A program made the translations under genes and the position numbers. The notes under the pieces are model-generated. The model was not told the origin of the DNA, made no database searches, and saw nothing but the letters and a program-made list of their open reading frames with translations. From positions 1 through 53,769 of the forward strand of contig CAMPEU010000014.1 of NCBI GenBank assembly GCA_946804195.1: a stretch of 53,769 bases of DNA. The letters are read 5' to 3'. How positions within the stretch are numbered: the stretch's first letter is position 1; every line of letters starts with the position of its first letter. Shown one piece after another: positions 41,757-51,058 of this stretch. This DNA comes from an uncultured Candidatus Saccharibacteria bacterium (GTDB taxonomy: Bacteria > Patescibacteriota > Saccharimonadia > Saccharimonadales > Saccharimonadaceae).

Positions 41757-42000
41757 AGCATCCCTCCTAGTCCTTTGATATTTCCACAAATTTGACTGGT
41801 TTGTACAACATTATACAGCATAATGTAAATAATAGGTGAGACTTGGATAAAGTAAAGCTAACGGCTAACCGAAGCGCCAAAGAGTCGCGTACTGGGATGA
41901 TGGCACGGCTATTAAAAGAGCTATTATAATTGCGAACTCATCGTGCATTATTAGGGGTAGACTTGTGATAAAAGCAATAGTAATACGACATAAAAACTGC

Positions 42001-42034
42001 TATAATATATACAGAATAAATTTGAACAAAGGGG
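42001..42034 (+). promoter_or_regulatory. Promoter and Shine-Dalgarno of lemA-htpX
   Basis: TATAAT at 42001-42006 and AAAGGGG at 42028-42034 give lemA a conventional leader of about 30 nt. The remaining prkA-lemA gap (41757-42000) shows no gene. Confidence 0.6.
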
Positions 42035-42043
42035 ATTCGCGAA

Positions 42044-42616
42044 ATGGATGTAACATTAATGGTCATCGGCGGCATCGCAGTACTTTTGGCGCTGTTTTTG
42101 TGGGCTACATATAACGCACTTGTTAAATTAAAGGTCCGTGTCGACGAGGCATGGAGTGATATTACTGTACAGCTGAAACGACGAGCAGATTTGATTCCAA
42201 ATCTTGTCAAGACCGTCAAAGGCTACGCAAAGCACGAAAAAGGCGTATTCGAAGAAGTAACAAAAGCACGTACCGAGATGCTCGGCGCAAAGACTCCAAA
42301 AGATGCAGCTAAGGCTGACAATATGATGACTGATGCACTCAAAAGTATTTTTGCTGTTGCAGAGGCCTATCCTGATCTAAAAGCAAGTAAAAACTTCGGT
42401 GATCTACAAGCTGAGCTGGTTGATACGGAAGATAAGGTTCAGGCTGCACGTCGATTCTATAACGGCGGCGTTCGTGATTTGAATACAAAGATTCAATTGT
42501 TCCCAAATAATGTATTTGCGAGCATGCTTGGTTTTAAGCAACGTGATTTCTTTGATGTTGATGAGTCAGAACGAGCGACAGTCGACAAAGTAGTTGATGT
42601 AGACTTTGATAAGTAA
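42044..42616 (+). CDS. lemA: LemA family protein
   Basis: A 190-residue protein with one N-terminal membrane helix (about 3-22) and a long helical bundle: VRVDEAWSDITVQLKRRADLIPNLV, then QAELVDTEDKVQAARRFYNGGVRDLN near residue 125, and FFDVDE near the end. LemA proteins are extracytoplasmic helical scaffolds of uncertain role, very often next to htpX as here (16 bp gap). It is probably part of membrane-protein quality control. Confidence 0.95.
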   Translation: MDVTLMVIGGIAVLLALFLWATYNALVKLKVRVDEAWSDITVQLKRRADLIPNLVKTVKGYAKHEKGVFEEVTKARTEMLGAKTPKDAAKADNMMTDALKSIFAVAEAYPDLKASKNFGDLQAELVDTEDKVQAARRFYNGGVRDLNTKIQLFPNNVFASMLGFKQRDFFDVDESERATVDKVVDVDFDK

Positions 42617-42632
42617 TTTTTGAGGAAAAAGT

Positions 42633-43508
42633 ATGTACGGAGCGATTGGCAAAAACAAGCGCAATACTGTCCTAATCATGGCGGCATTTATTGGGCTACT
42701 GGGTGCACTAGGTTATGTAGCTAGTTTATATTTTGGCGAGACATCTATTGCGTATTGGGTGATAGGCGGCGCGTTAGTTTATACGGTTATCCAGTATTAT
42801 GCTGCTGGTAAATTAGCTGTTGCGATGACGGGCGCGCATGAAATTCAAAAAAGGGACAATCCGCGGCTGTATCGGATTGTTGAGAATTTGTCTATTACGA
42901 CAGGTATGCCGACGCCAAAAATCTATGTCATCGATGATCCTGCACCAAATGCTTTTGCAACTGGGCGAAATCCCAGTAATGCAATCGTTGCGGCGACAAC
43001 GGGGTTAATGGATATTCTGACTGATCGTGAGCTAGAGGGCGTTATGGCGCACGAGATGGGACATGTCAAAAACTACGATATTCGTGTCAGTATGATTGCG
43101 TTTGGTTTGGTGAGTGCGATCGGTATATTGTCGGATATCGCGATTCGTATGATGATATTTGGCGGAGGACGTGATCGTAATTCGAATCCCGTAGTGATGA
43201 TTGTTGGAGTTGTTTTAATTATTTTGGCTCCAATCATTGCGGCAATGATTCAGATGGCCGTTAGTCGCCAGCGTGAATACCTGGCCGATGCAACGGGCGC
43301 GCTAACGACGCGTGATTCCGAAGGCTTGGCGAGTGCTCTAGAAAAACTAAAGAGTCATAGCCAACCGTTAAAGCGACAGAGTTCATCAACTGCGCACCTC
43401 TTTTTTAGCAACCCGCTCAAACCGGGATCTTTTTCAAAACTTTTTAGCACACACCCACCACTCGAGGAACGAATTAAACGATTGCACAAAAACGCTAATA
43501 AGTTTTAA
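42633..43508 (+). CDS. htpX: Zinc metalloprotease HtpX
   Basis: A 291-residue M48B membrane protease with two N-terminal helices, the zinc site HEMGHVKNYD, a second hydrophobic pair (GILSDIAIRMMIFGG and MIVGVVLIILAPIIAAMIQ) and the third-ligand segment SRQREYLADATGA. HtpX removes damaged membrane proteins with FtsH. A C-terminal FSTHPPLEERIKRL motif is typical. It is coupled with lemA upstream and a membrane protein 8 bp downstream. Confidence 0.96.
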   Translation: MYGAIGKNKRNTVLIMAAFIGLLGALGYVASLYFGETSIAYWVIGGALVYTVIQYYAAGKLAVAMTGAHEIQKRDNPRLYRIVENLSITTGMPTPKIYVIDDPAPNAFATGRNPSNAIVAATTGLMDILTDRELEGVMAHEMGHVKNYDIRVSMIAFGLVSAIGILSDIAIRMMIFGGGRDRNSNPVVMIVGVVLIILAPIIAAMIQMAVSRQREYLADATGALTTRDSEGLASALEKLKSHSQPLKRQSSSTAHLFFSNPLKPGSFSKLFSTHPPLEERIKRLHKNANKF

Positions 43509-43516
43509 TAGATACT

Positions 43517-44620
43517 ATGCCGACTAAAAAGAAACCAATCAAAAAGCCCGTGAAAAAAACTGCAAAGAAGCAGACGGGTAAAACGGCATGGCAGATTGCT
43601 AAACCTTGGATTATTGCTCGCAAGACGGCAATTGTTACACGTGTTCGAAAGTATTTAGCTCGTCGTCCACATCGTTCGTTTCGTTTGACGAAGCGACGTG
43701 ATTACAAACGTTCCTTCAAGATGCCGGGTTACTGGGCGTTTACAAATTATGTTCGAAAGACTCTCTGGAACAATCGAAAATTATTTGGCGGTATGGTGTT
43801 GGTCTATATTGTTGCGATCATCGTCATCGGTGGCTTTGGTGCTCAGGATACATATATAACCCTCAATCAGGCGCTCAAAGATAGTAGCGGTGACTTGTTC
43901 CAGGGTAATTTTGGCACAGTTGGGCAGGCTGGATTGTTGTTGGTTGCTACTATCACTCAGGGTTTAACACCTAGCATTACTGAGGCGCAATCAATTTTTG
44001 GTGGATTGGCGTTATTCTTTGTATGGTTGGCGACGATATGGTTATTGCGTAACGTCTTGGCTGGACACAAACCAAAGCTGCGTGATGCCCTATACAACAG
44101 TGGTTCACCGGTTCTGGCAACTGTGCTTGTCTCGTTTATTATCTTGGTTCAGTTGATCCCCGCCGCCATTGCGCTGATTGCCTATGACGCGGCGCGCGTA
44201 TCAGGACTTGCCGATAGCGGTATACCTGCGATGCTCGCACTTATTGGCGTCGTTTTGGTCGCGACAGTATCTGCCTATTGGTTAGTGAGCAGTGTTATAG
44301 CGTTGATTATTGTGACATTGCCCGGCATGTATCCGGTTAGTGCGATGAGGGCGGCGGGCGATATGGTTGTTGGTCGTCGAATGCGAGTCTTGTTTAGATT
44401 ATTATGGCTGGGATTTGTTGTTGTTATGACGTGGGCCTTGGTTGTTATTCCTGTGATATTGTTTGATGACTGGCTCAAGGGCGCCGCATCATCGGTGAGT
44501 TGGTTGCCATTGGTGCCATTGGTAGTGTTTGGACTCGGTTCGGTAACGGTTGTATTTGCGACAAGCTATATCTACTTGCTGTATCGGAGGATTGTTGACG
44601 ATGACGCACCTCCCGCCTAA
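43517..44620 (+). CDS. Polytopic membrane protein with Lys/Arg-rich N-terminus
   Basis: The 367-residue protein begins with about 85 very basic residues (KKKPIKKPVKKTAKKQTGK) and then has about six membrane helices. The arrangement resembles uncharacterised glycerophosphoryl-diester/DUF-type integral proteins, but I cannot name a family. The basic tail could touch nucleic acid or acidic lipids. It follows htpX by 8 bp, and its last 20 bp overlap the ligA start, so lemA-htpX-this gene-ligA may be one operon. Confidence 0.75.
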   Translation: MPTKKKPIKKPVKKTAKKQTGKTAWQIAKPWIIARKTAIVTRVRKYLARRPHRSFRLTKRRDYKRSFKMPGYWAFTNYVRKTLWNNRKLFGGMVLVYIVAIIVIGGFGAQDTYITLNQALKDSSGDLFQGNFGTVGQAGLLLVATITQGLTPSITEAQSIFGGLALFFVWLATIWLLRNVLAGHKPKLRDALYNSGSPVLATVLVSFIILVQLIPAAIALIAYDAARVSGLADSGIPAMLALIGVVLVATVSAYWLVSSVIALIIVTLPGMYPVSAMRAAGDMVVGRRMRVLFRLLWLGFVVVMTWALVVIPVILFDDWLKGAASSVSWLPLVPLVVFGLGSVTVVFATSYIYLLYRRIVDDDAPPA

Positions 44621-46628
44621 AGAAGTCGTACAACGTGTCGAAAAACTCCGTAATCTCATAAACGATTACCGATACAATTATCACGTACTCGATGAGTCTA
44701 CGATGAGTGAGGCCGCTGCCGACAGCTTGAAGCACGAGTTGTCGCAACTGGAAGATAAATATCCTCAATTGATTACATCTGACAGTCCGACGCAACGTGT
44801 GGCTGGTATGGCGTTGGACAAGTTCACCAAGGTGACACACAAAACGCGTATGATTAGCCTCAATGATGTATTTAATCGCGAGGAAGTCGAGGCATGGGTG
44901 GCGCGAATCAACAAGCTATTACCCGGCAAAAAACACGAATTTATTTGTGATATCAAGATGGATGGTTTGGCGTGTGCATTGGTGTATATCGATGGCGTAT
45001 TAGAGCAAGCGGTGACTCGTGGCGACAGTCGCGTGGGCGAAGATGTGACAATGAATGTTCGTACAATCCAGAATGTACCACTTCGTTTACGCGAAAATCA
45101 AAAGTACGCACACATGCTTCGTGGCAGAACGGAAATACGTGGTGAAATCGTCATGCACAAGGCGGATTTTGAAAAATTAAACAAAACTCGCATCGCCGAC
45201 GGATTACCGGCATTCAAGAATCCACGAAATCTTGCGGCGGGTACAATTCGTCAGTTAGATCCGCAGTTAGTCTCACGGAGACCTTTGAATTTTGTTGGAT
45301 ACGATGTATTGCGTGATAACCCCGACGACGTGCCGACAAATGCAATTGGCTATGACATGATGAATCGTATTGGAATTACGACGAGTCGTAAGACGCGAGT
45401 ATCAACGAGTATCGACGACGTCATGAGGTATGTGGATGAGCTAGGAGCAATACGAGAGAATTTTGTATTTAATACTGACGGTGTCGTGGTAAAAGTAAAC
45501 GATCGAGTACAATTCGCCGATTTGGGTATCGTTGGCAAGACGCCGCGTGGAGCTGTTGCATACAAATATGCCGCCGAAGAAGCGACAACAATCGTTAAGG
45601 ACATAGTTATTAGTATTGGACGTACAGGCGCTGCAACACCAGTTGCGGTCTTTGATCCAGTTGATGTCGCTGGTACCACAGTACAACATGCAAGTTTGCA
45701 CAATGCGGACGAGATTGCACGTCTGGATGTGCGTATTGGTGATACGGTTATTATCTTCAAAGCAGGTGATATTATTCCCCAAGTTCAGAGTGTGGTCCGT
45801 GAACTTCGCCCAAAGACAGCAAAGCAATTCCAGTACGAACGGGCTCTTGCCGAGCAGTATCCAGAACTACAGTTTGAGCGTCTAGGTAAAGATGTCGTCT
45901 ATCGCGTCAAAGGTTCATCGAGCGATTTAATTCTCAAACGTTCAGTTGAATATTATGCCTCAAAGGGCGCGTTGGATATTGATACTTTGGGCGAGAAAAA
46001 TGTCGTCGCACTTGTCGATGCGGGACTCGTAAAGGATGTTGCTGATATTTATACTTTAACCGTTGATGACTTGCTCAAACTGGAGCGGTTCGCTGATATT
46101 TCTGCCAATAAACTAGTTGATGCAATTCAAGCAAAGAAAAACCCGCCACTCGAAAAGTTTATTTTGGGGCTAGGTATTCGTCACGTAGGCGCACAGACTG
46201 CTATTGATTTGACTGATGCATTTCATTCGATCGATAATCTCGGCAAGGCAACTATCGAGACACTTTCGCGTATCGAGGGTGTTGGGGTTGTCGTCGCCGA
46301 ATCAATTGTGGCGTGGTTTGCCGATCCCGACAATATAGCGTTACTCGAGAAGTTTGAGAAGCAAGGTGTGAAACCGCAATATCTAAAGAAATCAGGCGTC
46401 CTGGCTGGACAGAGTTTTGTTGTCACTGGTAGCTTGGAGTCAATGGGGCGTGATGTCGCTGCTGACAAGATTCGTGCGCTTGGTGGGACGTTTCAAACAT
46501 CGGTCGCCAAAGACACTACCTATCTCGTTGCTGGCGGCAAAGTAGGTGCATCAAAATTGGAAAAAGCACGAAGCTACGGGACGAAGATTATTGACGAACA
46601 GGAGTTACTCGGAATAATAGGCGCATGA
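44601..46628 (+). CDS. ligA: NAD-dependent DNA ligase LigA lacking the zinc-finger cysteines
   Basis: The start is ATG 44601 (MTHLPPKEVVQRVEKL), with GGAGG 10 nt upstream inside the preceding gene; this gives 675 residues. Domains: Ia, adenylation with the active-site Lys in FICDIKMDGLACALVY, OB fold (GRTGAATPVAVFDPV), HhH bundle (ILGLGIRHVG) and BRCT (GQSFVVTGSLESMGRD). The region between OB and HhH, where C-x2-C...C-x5-C binds zinc, reads ALAEQYPELQFERLGKDVVY and then VKGSSSDLILK, with no Cys. The fold may be held without zinc. Otherwise complete, so it should seal nicks. Confidence 0.96.
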   Translation: MTHLPPKEVVQRVEKLRNLINDYRYNYHVLDESTMSEAAADSLKHELSQLEDKYPQLITSDSPTQRVAGMALDKFTKVTHKTRMISLNDVFNREEVEAWVARINKLLPGKKHEFICDIKMDGLACALVYIDGVLEQAVTRGDSRVGEDVTMNVRTIQNVPLRLRENQKYAHMLRGRTEIRGEIVMHKADFEKLNKTRIADGLPAFKNPRNLAAGTIRQLDPQLVSRRPLNFVGYDVLRDNPDDVPTNAIGYDMMNRIGITTSRKTRVSTSIDDVMRYVDELGAIRENFVFNTDGVVVKVNDRVQFADLGIVGKTPRGAVAYKYAAEEATTIVKDIVISIGRTGAATPVAVFDPVDVAGTTVQHASLHNADEIARLDVRIGDTVIIFKAGDIIPQVQSVVRELRPKTAKQFQYERALAEQYPELQFERLGKDVVYRVKGSSSDLILKRSVEYYASKGALDIDTLGEKNVVALVDAGLVKDVADIYTLTVDDLLKLERFADISANKLVDAIQAKKNPPLEKFILGLGIRHVGAQTAIDLTDAFHSIDNLGKATIETLSRIEGVGVVVAESIVAWFADPDNIALLEKFEKQGVKPQYLKKSGVLAGQSFVVTGSLESMGRDVAADKIRALGGTFQTSVAKDTTYLVAGGKVGASKLEKARSYGTKIIDEQELLGIIGA

Positions 46629-46668
46629 ACACGTAGGCTATAGCATTTTGGTCTGATATACTGGGGAC

Positions 46669-47409
46669 ATGTCAAATGCTGCGATTTCTGCGAAGGGTCT
46701 TATTGTCAACAAGGGCAAGCAGTGTATTCTCAACCAATTAGATTTTATAGTAAAACCAGGAACGGTGACCGGTTTGATTGGTCCGAGCGGTAGTGGCAAG
46801 ACGACGTTGATGCGCTCGATTATTGGCGTACAAAAATACAAAGGTGAACTACAAGTTTTGGGCAAAGCGGCGGGCCACAAGGGACTCCGTAGGTCTATTG
46901 GGTATGTGACACAAAGCCCTGCCGTGTATCTTGATTTGACGGTTGAACAAAATCTGCGTTATTTTGCCACGCTTGTTCGTTCGGACAAGATGGACGTCAA
47001 GCATGTTATTGATACCGTTCATCTGACAAATCAGCGCAAACAAATCGTTGGTAGCTTGTCTGGTGGTCAAATGGCCCGCGTCAGTCTGGCGGTCGCGTTA
47101 CTCGGTCGGCCAGAGTTGTTAGTACTCGATGAACCGACGGTCGGGTTAGACCCGGTATTGCGCAATGAATTATGGGATTTATTTACAGAACTGGCTGCTC
47201 AGGGTCGAACGCTGTTGATTTCTAGTCATGTTATGGATGAAGCTGCTCGATGTGAGAATTTGTTGTTGCTACGGGATGGCAAATTGTTATGGCGCGATTC
47301 ACAAAAGAAATTATTAGCAGCAACAAAGAAGCGTGAAGTCGGTGATGCTTTCATTACGATGATTCATGCTGCCGAGCGTGCCGAAAAGATGAAAGTGGGC
47401 AAACAATAA
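46669..47409 (+). CDS. ABC-2 type exporter, ATP-binding subunit
   Basis: A 246-residue ATPase with Walker A GPSGSGKTTLM, signature LSGGQMARVSLA, Walker B LLVLDEPTVGLDP and the switch His in LISSHVMDEA. DrrA-like subfamily exporting drugs, lipids or sugars. TATACT at 46657-46662 ends exactly 6 nt before ATG, so the mRNA is predicted leaderless. The stop overlaps the permease start. Confidence 0.94.
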   Translation: MSNAAISAKGLIVNKGKQCILNQLDFIVKPGTVTGLIGPSGSGKTTLMRSIIGVQKYKGELQVLGKAAGHKGLRRSIGYVTQSPAVYLDLTVEQNLRYFATLVRSDKMDVKHVIDTVHLTNQRKQIVGSLSGGQMARVSLAVALLGRPELLVLDEPTVGLDPVLRNELWDLFTELAAQGRTLLISSHVMDEAARCENLLLLRDGKLLWRDSQKKLLAATKKREVGDAFITMIHAAERAEKMKVGKQ

Positions 47410-48149
47410 TGTATCACGTTCATGCCACTGTAGGGACGATGCTACGTATATTGCGTCAGCTATCGCATGATCACCGCACGGTAGCAATGATATTTTTGGT
47501 GCCAATTATTTTGCTGTCGCTATTGCGATGGATGTTCGACGAAAACTTGATGGTATTTAATCTATTAGCACCAGCTCTACTCGGTGTATTTCCATTTGTA
47601 ATCATGTTCATTATTACCAGTGTTACAACGCTACGCGAAAGAACAGGTGGCACAATGGAGCGTTTGATGGCAATGCCTATTGGCAGGCTAGATTTGGTGC
47701 TAGGGTATATGCTAGCGTTCGGTCTGTTGGCGGTTGTTCAGGCGGTTTTGGCGAGCGCAGTATTGCTATGGGGCCTCGGTCTCGAGATAGAAGGTCCAGC
47801 GTGGTTTTTGGTAACTATGGCGGTATCTGATGCTTTATTGGGAACTGCCTTGGGTATTTTTGTTAGCGCATTTGCACGGACAGAATTCCAAGCGATACAG
47901 TTTATGCCAGCCTTGATACTGCCACAATTCTTGCTGGGTGGTCTGATACTGCCTCTGGATCGTATGCCGGCAGCGTTAGAAATTACTGCGTATTTCTTGC
48001 CACTAACGTACGCCATACATGCTTTGCAGACGGTTGTCAGTAACGTTGATATTACGGGCGAAGCATGGCGTGATTTATTTGTAGTCCTTGGTTTTGCCGT
48101 TGCTGCAATTGTGTTTGGTGCATTGACACTGCGTCGCAGAACACGATAG
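47409..48149 (+). CDS. ABC-2 type exporter, permease subunit
   Basis: The 246-residue protein has six hydrophobic segments and the ABC-2 membrane fold: TSVTTLRERTGGTMERLMAMP in the first cytoplasmic loop and the conserved QFMPALILPQFLLGGLILPLDRMP region near the end. It pairs with the ATPase just upstream (1-bp overlap). The substrate is unknown; DrrB-like drug or lipid export is possible. Confidence 0.92.
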   Translation: MYHVHATVGTMLRILRQLSHDHRTVAMIFLVPIILLSLLRWMFDENLMVFNLLAPALLGVFPFVIMFIITSVTTLRERTGGTMERLMAMPIGRLDLVLGYMLAFGLLAVVQAVLASAVLLWGLGLEIEGPAWFLVTMAVSDALLGTALGIFVSAFARTEFQAIQFMPALILPQFLLGGLILPLDRMPAALEITAYFLPLTYAIHALQTVVSNVDITGEAWRDLFVVLGFAVAAIVFGALTLRRRTR

Positions 48150-48194
48150 ATACCTGCAGTTTTCGGTGTTTATCGGATAGACATGAAAATTAAA

Positions 48195-48232
48195 ATGGCC
48201 GTGCCCTCTCTTGGTGGAGGGGACACGGCCAT
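48195..48232. terminator. Terminator between the ABC exporter and the Pr6Pr gene
   Basis: ATGGCCGTGCCCTC...GGAGGGGACACGGCCAT, about 14 bp stem. On the minus strand it is followed by TTTTAATTTTC, so it mainly serves the Pr6Pr gene. Confidence 0.75.
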
Positions 48233-48251
48233 GTTTGGCTGGAAGGGTGGA

Positions 48252-48878
48252 CTAACGAATGCTGCGTGCGACCCGTCGAAGTGGCAGATGCGCCATAATC
48301 CAAGACGCAACTGCAGCAGCTAGTGTCAGGAGTACGATCATTCGCAGGACTGATAGTTCTTCCCCGTCGGCTGGATCTAGGAAACTATAGATATAGTCAC
48401 CAGTTACGTTGCCGTATATAGCTAGTACATAGACCGCGTATACTAACGGGTAGATCAACCAGGTGGTTGTGGTTGCATATGGAATGCGCCATGCGGGCCT
48501 GTGCCACCAGAACCAGCTAACGACCATAAAGATCGGGATGACCTGGTGCATGACGTGATGGTCGAACATTACCGCGGGGTCTGCGTTGTTTAGCAACACG
48601 GCATATACTACACCCGTCACTATCATGTACAGCGTCGCGGCACCGCGTAATAAATCGATGCTTCGAGACTCAACTCCCTTCCAAATTGTGATGGTACTTG
48701 CCAGAAGCGCGACGACTGCGGTGAGAGTGCTCTGGTACGTGAAATGTGACCAGAGATTCACGAGATCGAGCTCGTCGCGTTGCCAGCGCACGATGACTTC
48801 TTGCGCTAGTGCATACAGACCGAGTAGCCCGAAGAATCCTTCGAAAATCGCTACCCAGCCCATCCTCGTTTTTGGCAT
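48252..48878 (-). CDS. Pr6Pr-like polytopic membrane protein
   Basis: Start ATG 48878 (MPKTRMGWVAIFEG) has CAGGAG 7 nt upstream. The 208 residues form about six helices with the pattern WSHFTYQSTLTAVVALL, LRGAATLYMIVTGVVYAVLL, MHQVIPIFMVVSWFW and WLIYPLVYAVYVL, as in Pr6Pr-family proteins frequent in actinobacteria. Function unknown. The third codon positions look richer in G and C than in neighbouring core genes, and expression uses a Shine-Dalgarno leader, both consistent with acquisition from an actinobacterium (inference). Confidence 0.75.
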   Translation of the reverse strand: MPKTRMGWVAIFEGFFGLLGLYALAQEVIVRWQRDELDLVNLWSHFTYQSTLTAVVALLASTITIWKGVESRSIDLLRGAATLYMIVTGVVYAVLLNNADPAVMFDHHVMHQVIPIFMVVSWFWWHRPAWRIPYATTTTWLIYPLVYAVYVLAIYGNVTGDYIYSFLDPADGEELSVLRMIVLLTLAAAVASWIMAHLPLRRVARSIR

Positions 48879-49002
48879 CGTAAACTCCTGAGGTCGGGAA
48901 AATCTTACATACATATAATACCATTTTTACATAAATATATCAATATTTAACAGATTGAGTAATGCATTTGCCAGCGGAATTGTGAAAAATTGGTATACTG
49001 AT

Positions 49003-49362
49003 ATGATGAAGAAAAGAGCAAAAAAGACCGGCGTTACTATTGTTGGTGTTTTTGTCCTGCTCGCCGGTATTATTATGATTCCGTATCCGGGTCCAGGTTG
49101 GGTAACGGTATTTCTCGGTTTAGGAATTTTGTCTACGGAATATGCTTGGGCGAAGCGATGGCTGGATTATGCAAAGAGTAGATATGATGCGTGGGAGGCT
49201 TGGGTGAAGCGACAAAACGGTGTTGTAAAAGCAATTTTTTGGCTACTGACGGCGGCAATTGTTGTTGTGACTATATGGCTGCTCAACGGTTATGGGATTA
49301 TGAACGATGTTTTGGGACTTGGCTGGGACTGGGTGCGCTCTCCGCTACCATTCTTTAATTAG
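49003..49362 (+). CDS. PGPGW-motif membrane protein (TIGR02611-like)
   Basis: About 120 residues with a first hydrophobic hairpin centred on IIMIPYPGPGWVTVFLGLGIL and a C-terminal helix. The PYPGPGW motif defines PF09656-type proteins of unknown function, common in actinobacteria. ATG 49003 and 49006 are adjacent; TATACT at 48994-48999 ends 6 nt before the second, which fits a leaderless start there. The track's longer start overlaps the promoter. Confidence 0.88.
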   Translation: MMKKRAKKTGVTIVGVFVLLAGIIMIPYPGPGWVTVFLGLGILSTEYAWAKRWLDYAKSRYDAWEAWVKRQNGVVKAIFWLLTAAIVVVTIWLLNGYGIMNDVLGLGWDWVRSPLPFFN

Positions 49363-49373
49363 ATAAAGGAAAA

Positions 49374-49393
49374 GCCCAGGTCGAAACCTGGGC
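49374..49393 (-). terminator. Terminator of the monooxygenase gene
   Basis: GCCCAGG-TTTCGA-CCTGGGC followed by TTTTCC on the minus strand. Confidence 0.75.
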
Positions 49394-49422
49394 AATCCTG
49401 TTGAGCGGTAGCTCCTCTCTGA

Positions 49423-50895
49423 CTATAGTTCTTTGAAGTTGAACTCTCGCGTGTTGATTCGACGCATTTGCAACCAGTATTCTGACGCGAGGCGAGGGTA
49501 TAATACCCTGTTAACTCCGTGCTCGTCTGTATACCAGCTGTTGCATCCACCGACATCCCACACGGTGCCTTGCAACTTTTTTTGCACCCATTCGTTCCAG
49601 CTGTCTTGTGCTGTGCGTTTGGGTACGACCGTTTTGCAGTTACGCTTGATGGTTTCGTCGATCAGTTGCGTGACGTATCCGATTTGCGACTCGATCATGA
49701 ATACGACCGAATTGTGTCCCAGGCCGGTGTTCGGACCGAGTAGAAAGAACAGGTTTGGCATGTCTGCGACAGTTACGCCACGATGTGCTTGCACTCCCTC
49801 ATTCTTCCAGCGCTTGGTCAGTTCGACGTCATTGATACCCTGGATCCTCGGAAAGACGTTCGGGTCCGCAACGTGGAATCCGGTTGCCCAGATCACGATG
49901 TCGACGTCACGCTCCGTTCCGTCAGCTGACACGATACCTTTTGGTGTGAACCGTTCGATATCGTCGTCAATCAACTGAGTCTTGGGATTAGCAATTGCCG
50001 GATACCAACCATTGCTCTTGAGTAGGCGCTTACACGCCAGTGTCCAGTTCGGCGTCAATTGCCTTTGCAGGTTTTCGTCGTCGATAGAGCGGTTGATGTT
50101 CCAGCGTGCCAATTTTTCCAAGGTCTTCAGGGCATAGGGCTGACGCGTCATACCCAAGCCGAGAAGTTCCTGTATCCAAAAGACATCGTAACGCAGTGAC
50201 CGTCGGGCTCCTGGAACCTTTTCCAGGACAAATCTGGTGAGTCGTCCGTAATTCCAGTTGAAATTGGGAATAACCCATGGCGCCGTTCGCTGGTACAGGT
50301 GTAGCTCGGCGACATCATCAATGATCTCGGGTACGAGTTGAATCGCACTTGCACCGGTTCCGACGACAGCTACACGCTTGTTTGTCAGATCGACGTTGTC
50401 CCAGCGAGCAGTGTGAAACGCCGCTCCTTCGAATTTATCGAAGTCCTCGAACTGTGGAATCTGAGGGATGTTGAGTGCGCCGATACCCGATACAATGAAT
50501 TGCGTATCGTAGTAGTTTCCGCTAGTCGTGAAGACGCGCCAGTTCTTTTTGACGTTATCCCACTCTGCGGATTCGACGCTCTCACCAAACCGTATGTGCG
50601 GTTGGAGGTTGTGTCGATCGACGACCTCGATCAGATATGCACCGATTTCATCCCAGCTCGAGTAGAGCCGTTTCCATGGATGCGGCTCGTCCGAGAACGA
50701 GTAGAACTCGGTCGGAATGTCGCATGCACATCCGGGATACCGATTTAGAAACCACGTACCGCCTGGAGTAGTCGACTCTTCGAGCACCAGAAAATCCGTC
50801 ATTCCTCGTTTTTTCAAGGTTTTGGCCATACCGATGCCCGAGAATCCGGCACCGATGATGAGCGTTTGCGTACTCACGGGCCTGACTGTAGTCAT
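49423..50895 (-). CDS. Flavin-containing (Baeyer-Villiger-type) monooxygenase
   Basis: Start ATG 50895 (MTTVRPVSTQTLIIG) has AGGAG 8 nt upstream. The ~490-residue protein has an FAD site LIIGAGFSGIG, the type I BVMO fingerprint FEGAAFHTARWD, an NADPH site VAVVGTGASAIQ and a C-terminal ATGF motif (WATGFHV). Such enzymes oxidise ketones, sulfides or other small molecules with O2 and NADPH and abound in mycobacteria and relatives. An O2/NADPH oxidase of this kind is unexpected in a minimal fermenter. Its visibly GC-richer coding and SD-led start fit transfer from an actinobacterium. Confidence 0.9.
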   Translation of the reverse strand: MTTVRPVSTQTLIIGAGFSGIGMAKTLKKRGMTDFLVLEESTTPGGTWFLNRYPGCACDIPTEFYSFSDEPHPWKRLYSSWDEIGAYLIEVVDRHNLQPHIRFGESVESAEWDNVKKNWRVFTTSGNYYDTQFIVSGIGALNIPQIPQFEDFDKFEGAAFHTARWDNVDLTNKRVAVVGTGASAIQLVPEIIDDVAELHLYQRTAPWVIPNFNWNYGRLTRFVLEKVPGARRSLRYDVFWIQELLGLGMTRQPYALKTLEKLARWNINRSIDDENLQRQLTPNWTLACKRLLKSNGWYPAIANPKTQLIDDDIERFTPKGIVSADGTERDVDIVIWATGFHVADPNVFPRIQGINDVELTKRWKNEGVQAHRGVTVADMPNLFFLLGPNTGLGHNSVVFMIESQIGYVTQLIDETIKRNCKTVVPKRTAQDSWNEWVQKKLQGTVWDVGGCNSWYTDEHGVNRVLYPRLASEYWLQMRRINTREFNFKEL

Positions 50896-51015
50896 AATAG
50901 GAACTCCTCTTTTGGGGTGTATATCCCATCTCACAGGATGGTGATATTATGCATCCGATTACTACACAAGTCAATAATATTAGATAGTCAACTCATAAAT
51001 TGTTGCTACAAAAAC

Positions 51016-51042
51016 AAACACCTCCGAAATGGAGGTGTTTGC
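51016..51042 (-). terminator. Terminator of the RRM gene
   Basis: CAAACACCTCC-ATTTC-GGAGGTGTTTG followed by TTTTTG on the minus strand, 17 bp after the stop. Confidence 0.85.
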
Positions 51043-51058
51043 TGGTGAAGGTCGCGTA

